The position numbers and the translations under genes are program-made. 64,000 nt of DNA from NCBI GenBank assembly GCA_905201895.1, contig CAJKPX010000008.1:5430-69429 (forward strand), in the 5' to 3' direction. Below, one piece after another: positions 16,893-24,635 of the stretch. This DNA is from an uncultured Eubacteriales bacterium (GTDB lineage Bacteria > Bacillota > Clostridia > Oscillospirales > CAG-272). Below the pieces are notes generated by a model. The model made no database searches, was not told where the DNA came from, and worked only from the letters and a program-made list of their open reading frames with translations. How positions within the stretch are numbered: the first letter of the stretch is position 1; every line of letters starts with the position of its first letter.

Positions 16893-17348
16893 TTACGCCT
16901 CGTCTGCCTCGAATTGCATCACCATATCAACGCGACGCTGATGCTTGCCGCCCTCAAAATCGGTGTCGATAAAGCTATCCACAAGATCGAGTGCCAGACC
17001 GGGACCGATCACGCGCTCACCAAAGCAGAGAATATTTGCGTTGTTGTGTGCACGGGTCAAGCGTGCGCTGAAGGTATCCGAGCAGGCAGCCGCGCGGATG
17101 CCGCGGTGCTTGTTTGCTGCCATCGACATGCCAATGCCGGTTCCGCAGATCAGGATACCCAGCTCGGTCACACCCTCCTGCACGTTTTTGCAAACGGCGT
17201 GTGCATAGTTGGGGTAGTCGCAGCTGTCGGTGGTGTAGGTGCCGACGTCGATGACTTCAATACCTCTGCTTTGCAGATGCTCGATCACCTTTCCCTTGAG
17301 TGCCACAGCGGCATGATCGCATCCAACGGTAATTTTCTTGATATTCAT
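16893..17348 (-). CDS. rpiB: Ribose 5-phosphate isomerase B
   Basis: This 151-residue RpiB/LacAB-family sugar isomerase interconverts ribose-5-P and ribulose-5-P. GCDHAAVALKGKVIEHL near residue 9 and GILICGTGIGMSMAANKHRG near residue 63, with the active-site Cys and the anion-hole loop, are diagnostic. It sits between ispD and tsaB on the same strand. With rpe 1.4 kb away it gives both pentose-phosphate isomerisation steps. Confidence 0.95.
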   Translation of the reverse strand: MNIKKITVGCDHAAVALKGKVIEHLQSRGIEVIDVGTYTTDSCDYPNYAHAVCKNVQEGVTELGILICGTGIGMSMAANKHRGIRAAACSDTFSARLTRAHNNANILCFGERVIGPGLALDLVDSFIDTDFEGGKHQRRVDMVMQFEADEA

Positions 17349-17414
17349 GAGAAAATCCTTCCTTTTTGTGAGTCTATATATGATTTCTGATATGTAACGC
17401 CTGCGGTGCAGAGC

Positions 17415-18122
17415 TCAAAGGATCACGCCCGTGTTTCCTTCGCGTGCGGCGCGCTCGCGCTCTGCCTGCGAGGGGCGCAAATAGGTGGGCACCATTTCGC
17501 AGTCGCTTGTGCCAATGCCTGCCTCGTGCGCTTCGCGTGCGACCTGTGCAACCGAATAGGCGCTTTGGTGGCGCAGCCGCTCGGGGGTTTTTGCCAAGGG
17601 GACGGTGAGTGCGTCAACTGAAATATCATAGCCGTCGCCAACGAGATAGATCGGCTCGTCATAGTCGCGGAGCAGCTCGTCAAGCTCGGTCAGCGGCAGG
17701 GCGCTGTCTGGCAAAAGCCGTGTCATGCTGCCGTTCTCCATGCGAAAGATTGCGGTGTAGACCTGTCGGCGGCGTGCGTTCATCACAGGGCAAACGATTC
17801 CGTTAACAACGTCGAGGTTTCGGGCAAGCGCCTCCAGGGTGGAGATGCCGATGCAGGGCTTATTGGTTTCAAAGGCAAGTCCCTTCAGGGTTGCCGCACC
17901 GATCCGAACGCCCGTGAAGGAGCCGGGTCCCGCCGACGCCGCAAAGAGATCCACGTCATTCGGGGTCAGGTCAAAGAGGCGCAGGATCGATTCCACCATC
18001 GGGAGCAGCGTTTCGCTGTGGGTGTTGCCGTTTCGGATGGTGTATTCTCCGAGGAGACGGTCATCCTCGCAGAGCGCAACCGTTGCTGCCACGGCGGTGC
18101 TGTCAAGTGCAAGTATCTTCAT
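17415..18122 (-). CDS. tsaB: tRNA threonylcarbamoyladenosine biosynthesis protein TsaB
   Basis: This 235-residue ASKHA-fold protein is the dimer partner of TsaD in making t6A at position 37 of ANN-decoding tRNAs. MKILALDSTAVAATVALCED is the family N-terminus, and DLFAASAGPGSFTGVRIG near residue 60 is the YeaZ signature. The C-terminal tail is longer and less conserved. Its start overlaps the tsaE stop (ATGA). tsaD itself is not in the window. Confidence 0.94.
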   Translation of the reverse strand: MKILALDSTAVAATVALCEDDRLLGEYTIRNGNTHSETLLPMVESILRLFDLTPNDVDLFAASAGPGSFTGVRIGAATLKGLAFETNKPCIGISTLEALARNLDVVNGIVCPVMNARRRQVYTAIFRMENGSMTRLLPDSALPLTELDELLRDYDEPIYLVGDGYDISVDALTVPLAKTPERLRHQSAYSVAQVAREAHEAGIGTSDCEMVPTYLRPSQAERERAAREGNTGVIL

Positions 18123-18583
18123 AGCGCTTCCTCACAGACTCTCTCGATGCAAATGCTTCGGGAATTCGGTGCATCGGGGTCGTTTTTTTCAATGGTGACG
18201 CGGATATAATCGTCGGGGAGCGCGTAAGGGATCTTTTCGCTCCACTCAACGAGGCAAATGCCGCATCGGTCGAGATAATCGTAAAAGCCGATTGAATAGA
18301 GATCATCCTCGTCCTCAATGCGGTACATATCGAAATGAAAGACCGAGCGAGGGCGTGCGCGGTATTCGTTTACCAGCGCAAAGGTGGGGGAGCGAACGGT
18401 TGCCGCAGGTGAAATTTCTGACACAAATCCGCGAATAAATGCGGTTTTTCCAACGCCGAGGTCGCCGTAAAGCGCGATAAAGGGTGGGAGCGACGCATCC
18501 GAGATAAGTGCTCGTGCCAAGTCGGCGCCTGCTTGTTCGGTTTCGCAAACGTTGGCGGTGTGGATCGTTTCTTGCGGTTTCAC
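18119..18583 (-). CDS. tsaE: tRNA threonylcarbamoyladenosine biosynthesis ATPase TsaE
   Basis: This 154-residue P-loop ATPase drives turnover of the TsaB/TsaD complex. The Walker A motif is YGDLGVGKTAFIRGF near residue 40. SPTFALVNEYRA near 65 and FHFDMYRIEDEDDLYSIGF near 81 are family signatures, with EWSEKIPYALP following. The start is GTG at 18583 with a GAGGAG ribosome binding site 7 nt upstream. It is the first gene after a strong promoter and is coupled to tsaB. Confidence 0.94.
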   Translation of the reverse strand: MKPQETIHTANVCETEQAGADLARALISDASLPPFIALYGDLGVGKTAFIRGFVSEISPAATVRSPTFALVNEYRARPRSVFHFDMYRIEDEDDLYSIGFYDYLDRCGICLVEWSEKIPYALPDDYIRVTIEKNDPDAPNSRSICIERVCEEAL

Positions 18584-18619
18584 GTTCTGTCTCCTCTGTA
18601 ATTCTACCTATATATTAAC

Positions 18620-18648
18620 AGTATAACACAGTTTCAGTCTTTTGTAAA
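18620..18648 (-). promoter_or_regulatory. Promoter of tsaE and downstream genes
   Basis: On the - strand: TTTACA (18648-18643), 17-nt spacer, TATACT (18625-18620), about 37 nt ahead of the tsaE GTG. It may drive tsaE-tsaB-rpiB-ispD-ispF. Confidence 0.75.
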
Positions 18649-18680
18649 GACCTTTCGGGGGTTTTTCGGACGGTTGGCGA

Positions 18681-18899
18681 TTACTTTTTTTTCTTGTCCT
18701 TCACGTCACGCAGCGGAGTGCGGCTGCCGTCGGGGTATTCCACCACCGTGTGGTCGAGCATCTGCCCGAACTGTGCGCGGAACTCTGCAATATACTCCTG
18801 TCGGAGTGCCTGCTGCTCCGCAGCCTCCTCGGGGGTGAGGCCCTCTGCCTTTTGCTTTCTCGCAAGCTCGTTGATGCGATCAATTTTTATTTTTTCCAT
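18681..18899 (-). CDS. DUF896 (YnzC-like) family small protein
   Basis: This 72-residue charged, helical protein reads KIDRINELARKQKAEGLTPE, then a segment rich in E, Q and R, then a C-terminal PLRDVKDKKKK. That is the DUF896 pattern known from Bacillus YnzC. The molecular function is not established. An AAGGAG ribosome binding site stands 7 nt before the ATG. It lies alone between rpmB and tsaE on the same strand. Confidence 0.85.
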   Translation of the reverse strand: MEKIKIDRINELARKQKAEGLTPEEAAEQQALRQEYIAEFRAQFGQMLDHTVVEYPDGSRTPLRDVKDKKKK

Positions 18900-19011
18900 T
18901 TTCTGTCTCCTTCATACTACACACTTTTTTTCGCAGGATACTTTATTCAAAAAGACCGTTCCAACGTCGGTCCCGAGGAACGTTTGCGAGCGCTCTCCGT
19001 TTGAAAAAATA

Positions 19012-19036
19012 AAGGGCAGACACGCGTGTCTGCCTT
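19012..19036 (-). terminator. Terminator after rpmB
   Basis: Stem GGCAGACACG/CGTGTCTGCC (about 19014-19033) with a T-rich TTTATTTTTTC tract downstream on the - strand. Confidence 0.8.
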
Positions 19037-19057
19037 ATCTTTATTTACACAAAAGGA

Positions 19058-19228
19058 TCAAGCCTTTTTCAGCGTGCGCAGGCAACGAGAACAAACATTG
19101 ATTGCTTTGCTGCCTTCCAACTTTACCTTGCGAATATTGGGCTTCCAGGTTCTGTTGGTTTTACGGTGAGAGTGAGAAACATTCTGACCGAACACAACGC
19201 CTTTTCCGCAGATACAACATTTTGCCAT
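19058..19228 (-). CDS. rpmB: 50S ribosomal protein L28
   Basis: This 56-residue bL28 reads MAKCCICGKGVVFGQNVSHS, then a basic stretch and INVCSRCLRTLKKA at the end. The two CxxC-type pairs (CCIC and CSRC) make this the zinc-binding form of L28. An upstream in-frame ATG would add nine residues; I chose 19228 because GGAGGTG sits 5-6 nt before it. It is transcribed from its own promoter and ends at a terminator. Confidence 0.95.
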   Translation of the reverse strand: MAKCCICGKGVVFGQNVSHSHRKTNRTWKPNIRKVKLEGSKAINVCSRCLRTLKKA

Positions 19229-19302
19229 TTTGACACCTCCTAAAAGAACATTCACCGCAGCTTTTCAAAGCGCGGCACACAAAATACCGTACAACACGAG
19301 AT

Positions 19303-19331
19303 ATTATATCATACCTTTTTCAAAAATGCAA
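19303..19331 (-). promoter_or_regulatory. Promoter of rpmB
   Basis: On the - strand: TTGCAT (19331-19326), 17-nt spacer, TATAAT (19308-19303). The leader to the ATG is about 70 nt. Confidence 0.8.
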
Positions 19332-19370
19332 GCCTTTTTTTTATTTTTTTAAGATTTTTTTCAATTTATT

Positions 19371-21464
19371 TTATTTTTTGCAGATTTTTTCGAGATTTTT
19401 CTCGGAAAGCCCATCGGCAAGCGCGATTGCATTGCTGAAAATGCCATGATCAGCACCGCCGAGCAGGAGCACCAGACCGCCTGCCTCCGTGTGCGTGCGT
19501 GCCGCGAAGTTGAGCAGCTCGTTCTCGGGAAGCATAATGCTGCCGCAAAGGATCAGGGTTGCACAGGACAGAATCGAGCGCGCGATATCAACGGGAGCGT
19601 CAACGGGGGCATGCAGGAATACCTCTGTGCCCCGACGCTTGAGCTCGTCGGCGAGTGTTTGCGCGTCAGTGTCACCGTGTGCCGAGATCAGGGTTACAGA
19701 TGAACGGTTGACGGGAAGCAGACAACGGCAACTTGGCAGGTCCGGGGTCACAACGGGTGCACGGGAGCCCTCGCGCACAACCACGGTGCCAACGCGTTTC
19801 GCACGGATTTCGCCATCGGCTTCGATCAGAATTGCAAGTGGGATTTCACCCTCGCAAGCCCAGGCGTTGTCGGTAATGCGGCAGGTCAGCGTATCGGTTT
19901 GCATCTCTTGGAGCACCGAGGTCAGCGATTCGCGACAAATCAGACGCACGCCCTTGATCACGCCCTCGTTTGCGAGCGTTGTCAGATAGGTGAGCATCTC
20001 ACGCAGAGCGGCAAAGTCGATCTGCTGATCGCCATCGAGCGCGGGTGCGAGGCAATAGAGCCCGTGATTTGCCGTTGCAAACACGCTCGGCAGCGCGGGC
20101 TTTTCGGGGGCAATCGCCGTGACCGAAAGGCTTGTGTCGATACGTTCTTTCTCATAAAGAATGCGCGAAGCCGCCATTGGAATGCCGAGCTCGGTTTGCA
20201 CACGATAAAGCCCCAGGATCGTGGAGATGACCTGCGTAGCCGTTTTATCCGAGCTGTCGGCAGAGCGTGTCATCGAGACCGCCAAGCGAGCGGTGGAATA
20301 GTCCGCACCGCTCGCAGCAAGCGCAAGAATCGGCGCGAGCGCCGTGTCGATCGCGTTACGATAGCACACGTTTTTTGCACTCGATGTTGCAGACGCATGA
20401 AGCAGCCCACCAAGGGCAAGAGTCTCGCTCCCGCAACTTCTGTCAGTTTGAATATAGGCGGAGTGATCAGCTCTCACGGTGCGATGCGAGATCGGTGCAA
20501 ACGCCGTGTCCCATTCGTCATCCAATGCAACGGACAGGCTTCGGAATGGAATGAAGGAGCGCAAAAACGCGGTTTCAAAGGCAAAGGCGGGAAGATCATG
20601 AGAGCGGAAAAAGGCAAGGCGTGCGCTATCGTTGAGCGAAGCAAACGCCTGCAGGCGGATCGCATGTGCTTGGGCTGCCTGCGCAAAGCCCTCATATTCT
20701 CTGCGTGCGAGCAGAACAACGCTGCTTCCTTCATATGCGTCAACGAGCATGGAGCAGGGAAGCTCCTCGCCTGTGACGGAAAGCCGCGTCAGGTCGATCT
20801 GTGCACCGCGACCGCATGCAAGGAGAATTGCGAGGAGTCCACCCTCGGCAACCGTGAGAGAATGCTTGATCCGAGCGCGAACGTCGCGTTTGCCGAGAAA
20901 ATCCGAAACGGGATCAAGTCCTCTGCCAACCACCGTTTCCATCGGACGCAGGAGTACCAAAAGGTCTCCCGCGGTAATCGGTGCCGTGTGCGAGCCGGAG
21001 AGGGTCAGATAGGTGCTTGACGTTGCCTCGCGCAGAGCTCGTGCGCGGTCGACGTGGGTTGCGATGGGCTGTAAGCTCATGTCAAGCCCTTTCAAAGTGG
21101 GGGTCTTACCAACGCGCATCAGTGCCTGATTGGCAAGCGCAAACGCCTCGTCGAGTGTGATTGGTGCGGCTGCATCGGGACGTAGGGCACGTCTTTTTGC
21201 GATTGCGTCGGCATAGGTGCGCGCCACGCATGCATCGTTTGTGAGCAGCTCCGCAATCCCCACCGAGGGACGGCAGACCGCTGCAAATCGGTCGAGCATG
21301 CGAAGCTCGTCAACCAAGGGGTCACGTTTCTCACGGGTTCGGTAATATGCTGCACAACGCGAAAGAACCGCCGTTGGGAGCGAGAGTCCGAGGTCTGCCC
21401 GCATTTTTTCGAGCACCGTCGGGCTGTAGCTGCCGAATCCGCGTATTTTTGCTTGTAAGCTCAT
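19371..21464 (-). CDS. PurL-like pseudoenzyme (degenerate FGAM synthase paralogue)
   Basis: This intact 697-codon frame is collinear with the PurL at 7684-11373 but has lost its N-terminal PurS-like region and every active-site motif I can place. YYRTREKRDPLVDELRMLD near residue 43 aligns with PurL YFKNEEKRDPTITEIRMID, but the following SDHCRHT is replaced by AAVCRPS. LGLYRVQTELGIPMAASR aligns with LGAFRAQLDYGIAAIGGK, losing GGKDSM. At the C-terminus GGLVLLLGGADHGIF aligns with GGLMAGICNGFQAL, so the glutaminase Cys is gone, and the protein ends soon after. The start ATG lies 1 nt after the mtaB stop with GAAAGGTG upstream. FGAM synthesis is very unlikely; the role is unknown. Confidence 0.8.
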   Translation of the reverse strand: MSLQAKIRGFGSYSPTVLEKMRADLGLSLPTAVLSRCAAYYRTREKRDPLVDELRMLDRFAAVCRPSVGIAELLTNDACVARTYADAIAKRRALRPDAAAPITLDEAFALANQALMRVGKTPTLKGLDMSLQPIATHVDRARALREATSSTYLTLSGSHTAPITAGDLLVLLRPMETVVGRGLDPVSDFLGKRDVRARIKHSLTVAEGGLLAILLACGRGAQIDLTRLSVTGEELPCSMLVDAYEGSSVVLLARREYEGFAQAAQAHAIRLQAFASLNDSARLAFFRSHDLPAFAFETAFLRSFIPFRSLSVALDDEWDTAFAPISHRTVRADHSAYIQTDRSCGSETLALGGLLHASATSSAKNVCYRNAIDTALAPILALAASGADYSTARLAVSMTRSADSSDKTATQVISTILGLYRVQTELGIPMAASRILYEKERIDTSLSVTAIAPEKPALPSVFATANHGLYCLAPALDGDQQIDFAALREMLTYLTTLANEGVIKGVRLICRESLTSVLQEMQTDTLTCRITDNAWACEGEIPLAILIEADGEIRAKRVGTVVVREGSRAPVVTPDLPSCRCLLPVNRSSVTLISAHGDTDAQTLADELKRRGTEVFLHAPVDAPVDIARSILSCATLILCGSIMLPENELLNFAARTHTEAGGLVLLLGGADHGIFSNAIALADGLSEKNLEKICKK

Positions 21465-21465
21465 C

Positions 21466-22794
21466 TCATTCACCTTTCTCATCCGAGAGGATGTGTCCCC
21501 TGCATTGCGCTCCGTCATTCTCCTCAATTCGTATGCGGTGAATTTGTGCGTGCAGTGCAACGGGGGAGGGAACCGCCACCTCGATAAAATCTGCGGTGTG
21601 ACCGAAAGCGATCCCGTTTTTATAGGTTTCAAACAGTACGTCTGCCTCGCGCCCAAGCTGACGGTCCAGGATCTTTTTTCGGATTCCTTGCTGGAGGCTT
21701 GTCAACGCGGCAGCGCGTTCCGCCTTGATCGGCTCGGGAATCTGGTCGGGCATCGCATCGGCAACCGTGCCGACGCGTCTGGAATAAGGGAATACGTGGA
21801 TCGACAAAAATGCTGCTCGCTCAACAAAGGCGAGCGTTTCTTCGAATTCTGCGTCGGTTTCACCGGGAAAGCCCGTGATCATATCGGTTGTGATCTGCAC
21901 GCCGGGGATTGCCTCACGCAGGCGTGCGATACCATCAAATGCCATTCGGGTGTTATATTTGCGACGCATGCGCGCAAGCACGCCGTCCGAGCCGCTCTGC
22001 ATGGAAAGATGAAAATGCGGTGCGAGTGAGTTAAGCGCGGCAATGCGCTCCACAAATTGCGGCTTCATCAGCGAGGGGTCGAGCGATCCGAGACGCACGC
22101 GACCGATTCCCGGGATGGCGTCCACGCGCTCAAGCAGATCGGCAAGAGTCACGCCGGGGAGGTCCTTTCCGTAAGATGCCGTTTCAATTCCCGTGAGCAC
22201 TACCTCGCGACAGCCGTTTTGGGTGAGTGCGGTGACCTCGGCGATCACGTCGTCGGGGCTCTTGGAGCGAACCGAGCCGCGTGCCGAGGGAATGATGCAG
22301 TATGCGCATCGGTTTTCGCATCCGTCCTCAATCTTGACGTAGGCACGCGTGCGATCGAATTTTGTAATCGACATCGGCTCAAAGCCGAATTGATCGGGGG
22401 GCGTGCATACAACCTCTGGAGCGATCGGCTTTTTCTTTTCGTCAAGCAGACGCTTTGCAGCCGCAACTACGGCACTTTTGTTGGCGTTGCCGCAAACATA
22501 GTCAACGCCCGGGATGGCTGCAACATCGCTCGGCGCGACCTGCGAATAGCAGCCCGTTACCAGGATCACGGCATTCGGATTGCGGCGCGTGGCACGACGA
22601 ATAAAATTGCGTGCCTTGCGGTCGGACTCTGCCGTAACCGTGCAGGTGTTGATCAGATAAACGTCACAAACGTCGGTGGGGCGTCGAACGGCAAAGCCTG
22701 CCGTTTCAAAGAGCTCGGCGATCGCCTCGGATTCATATTGATTGACCTTGCATCCAAGCGTGTAGATGCCAACGGCTTTTGTGCTCGGGATCAT
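21466..22794 (-). CDS. mtaB: tRNA t6A37 methylthiotransferase MtaB
   Basis: This 442-residue radical-SAM methylthiotransferase converts t6A37 to ms2t6A37. The N-terminal UPF0004 domain starts VGIYTLGCKVNQYESEA (the LGCKVN form marks MtaB rather than MiaB). Two further cluster cysteines lie in LINTCTVT near 50 and VTGCYSQ near 81. The radical-SAM CxxxCxxC is ENRCAYCIIP near 160 with a preceding Cys (GCENRC). A TRAM-like C-terminus follows. It is functionally linked to tsaB/tsaE nearby and is coupled to the PurL-like gene. Confidence 0.94.
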   Translation of the reverse strand: MIPSTKAVGIYTLGCKVNQYESEAIAELFETAGFAVRRPTDVCDVYLINTCTVTAESDRKARNFIRRATRRNPNAVILVTGCYSQVAPSDVAAIPGVDYVCGNANKSAVVAAAKRLLDEKKKPIAPEVVCTPPDQFGFEPMSITKFDRTRAYVKIEDGCENRCAYCIIPSARGSVRSKSPDDVIAEVTALTQNGCREVVLTGIETASYGKDLPGVTLADLLERVDAIPGIGRVRLGSLDPSLMKPQFVERIAALNSLAPHFHLSMQSGSDGVLARMRRKYNTRMAFDGIARLREAIPGVQITTDMITGFPGETDAEFEETLAFVERAAFLSIHVFPYSRRVGTVADAMPDQIPEPIKAERAAALTSLQQGIRKKILDRQLGREADVLFETYKNGIAFGHTADFIEVAVPSPVALHAQIHRIRIEENDGAQCRGHILSDEKGE

Positions 22795-22827
22795 GCCGAT
22801 CTCCCTCCTTTTCGGAATACTGTTGAT

Positions 22828-22856
22828 ATTTTATCACGGATTTACCCGTTTGTAAA
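22828..22856 (-). promoter_or_regulatory. Promoter of mtaB and the PurL-like gene
   Basis: On the - strand: TTTACA (22856-22851), 17-nt spacer, TAAAAT (22833-22828), with AAGGAGGGAG ahead of the mtaB ATG. Confidence 0.75.
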
Positions 22857-22897
22857 TAAATAATTTGTAAAAACCGAAGAAAAAAACAAAAAAACTC

Positions 22898-22926
22898 TTG
22901 AAAAAAGCAAAAAAGAGAGGTATAAT
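22898..22926 (+). promoter_or_regulatory. Promoter of upp
   Basis: TTGAAA (22898-22903), 17-nt spacer, TATAAT (22921-22926). Confidence 0.8.
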
Positions 22927-22955
22927 AGAATTAAATAAAAAGCGAAAGGACAGGC

Positions 22956-23591
22956 ATGACAATGGCACAGCTTCACATCGTTGACCACCCCCTGATTCAA
23001 CACAAGCTTTCGTTGATGAGAAACAAAAAAACAGGCTCCAAGGATTTCCGTCAGCTTCTTGATGAAATTTCTCTTTTGATGGGCTATGAGCTCACGCGCG
23101 ACCTGCCTCTTGAGGACGTTCCCATCGAAACGCCGATCACCTCGATGATCGGAAAAACCATCGCGGGCAAAAAGCTTGCGATCGTACCGATCCTGCGCGC
23201 GGGGCTCGGTATGGTGGACGGGCTGCAAACGCTCGTTCCGGTTGCAAAGGTTGGTCATATCGGACTTTACCGCGACCCCAAAACGCATCTTCCCGTAGAA
23301 TATTACTGCAAGCTACCGCCCGATATTTCGGAGCGTATCGTGATTTTGGTTGATCCTATGCTTGCCACGGGTGGCTCGGCTGCCGACGCGCTCACTATGC
23401 TCAAGAAGCGCGGATGCACGAATATCCGCTTCATGTGCCTTGTTGCCGCTCCCGAGGGAGTCAAGCGCGTGCAGGAGGCTCATCCCGACGTGGAGATTTT
23501 CACTGCTGCTTTGGACGAAAGACTCAACGAGCACGCATATATCGTTCCCGGACTCGGAGATGCGGGCGACCGAATTTTCGGAACGCTTTAA
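22956..23591 (+). CDS. upp: Uracil phosphoribosyltransferase
   Basis: This 211-residue enzyme converts uracil and PRPP to UMP. VVDHPLIQHKL-type HIVDHPLIQHKLS begins the protein. LVDPMLATGGSAADALTMLK near 129 is the PRPP-binding loop, and the C-terminal PGLGDAGDRIFGT is the uracil-binding flap of UPRTs. GAAAGGA lies 7 nt before the ATG. It is followed by a terminator-like stem-loop before the next gene. Confidence 0.96.
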   Translation: MTMAQLHIVDHPLIQHKLSLMRNKKTGSKDFRQLLDEISLLMGYELTRDLPLEDVPIETPITSMIGKTIAGKKLAIVPILRAGLGMVDGLQTLVPVAKVGHIGLYRDPKTHLPVEYYCKLPPDISERIVILVDPMLATGGSAADALTMLKKRGCTNIRFMCLVAAPEGVKRVQEAHPDVEIFTAALDERLNEHAYIVPGLGDAGDRIFGTL

Positions 23592-23612
23592 TCGAATATC
23601 CAAAAAGGAGTG

Positions 23613-23652
23613 GGGGAGCGTTTCGATCGAAAATGCTCCCTCTTTGCTATTT
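23613..23652 (+). terminator. Stem-loop terminator after upp
   Basis: GGGAGC (23614-23619) pairs with GCTCCC (23635-23640) and TTTCG with CGAAA inside it, followed by a loosely T-rich tract. Termination may be partial. Confidence 0.6.
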
Positions 23653-23654
23653 TC

Positions 23655-24635
23655 ATGCAGACCATTACCGTAAAACGAAACGACGCCGGGCAGAGGCTCG
23701 ACAAGTTTCTGACAAAAGCAGTCAAGGGGCTGCCGATGTCGCTCATGTATAAATATATCCGCACCAAAAAGATCAAGGTCAATCGCGCAAGGACACAGCC
23801 GAATTACATGCTCGCCGAGGGCGATGAGATTTTGCTTTTCATCCGCGAGGAGTTCTTTGAGTCACCCGAGCGTGATGACAACGCGCTATACCGCATCCAA
23901 CCCAAGCTCGATATCGTCCACGAGGACGAAAACATCCTGCTTCTGAATAAGCGCCCCGGTGTGCTCGTTCACGAGGATACCGCTGCAGCCGAGAACACCT
24001 TGATCATGCACGTCAAGGCGTATCTCGCACAAAAGGGCGAATATGATCCGAGCGAGGAGCAGTCCTTTGCGCCTGCGCTCTGTAATCGCATCGACCGCAA
24101 CACGGGGGGGATCGTGATCGCCGCAAAAAACGCCGAGGCGCTGCGCGTGATGAACGAAAAAATCCGCAATGACGAGATGAGAAAATTCTATCTCTGTGCC
24201 GTTCACGGCCGCATGTCGCACCAACAGGAGACCCTTCGGGCATGGCTTCGCAAGAACGCAGACGAAAATCTTGTTCAGATTTCGGATACGAAGCGGCAGG
24301 GATATAAAGAAATTATTACGAAATATCGCGTTCTGCGCGAGCGAGGAAACGAATCCTTGCTCGAGGTTGAGCTTGTCACGGGCAGAACACACCAGATCCG
24401 TGCGCATCTGTCACATATAGGGCATCCACTCCTCGGAGACGGAAAATATGGCGTCAACCGCGACGATCGCGCAAGAGGATATAAATTTCAGGCTCTCTAC
24501 GCCTACCGCCTCCGCTTTGATTTTAAGGAGGACGGCGGCGTTCTCCAAGACCTCAATGGAAAAAGCTTTTCGATCCCGCTGGAGGACGTTTGGTTCCGAC
24601 GCGATTTTTATGACCGAGAGGAGGATACCCCATGA
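23655..24635 (+). CDS. RluA-family 23S rRNA pseudouridine synthase (RluC/RluD type)
   Basis: This protein of about 326 residues has an N-terminal S4 RNA-binding domain (MQTITVKRNDAGQRLDKFLT) and a pseudouridine synthase domain. The catalytic Asp is in CNRIDRNTGGIVIAAKN near residue 137. GRTHQIRAHLSHIGHPLLGD near 241 is the RluA-family motif. I chose the ATG at 23655 because it fits the S4 domain start. I see no clear ribosome binding site, and an upstream GTG at 23610 lies inside the terminator stem-loop. It overlaps lnt by ATGA. The exact rRNA site cannot be read from the sequence. Confidence 0.9.
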   Translation: MQTITVKRNDAGQRLDKFLTKAVKGLPMSLMYKYIRTKKIKVNRARTQPNYMLAEGDEILLFIREEFFESPERDDNALYRIQPKLDIVHEDENILLLNKRPGVLVHEDTAAAENTLIMHVKAYLAQKGEYDPSEEQSFAPALCNRIDRNTGGIVIAAKNAEALRVMNEKIRNDEMRKFYLCAVHGRMSHQQETLRAWLRKNADENLVQISDTKRQGYKEIITKYRVLRERGNESLLEVELVTGRTHQIRAHLSHIGHPLLGDGKYGVNRDDRARGYKFQALYAYRLRFDFKEDGGVLQDLNGKSFSIPLEDVWFRRDFYDREEDTP

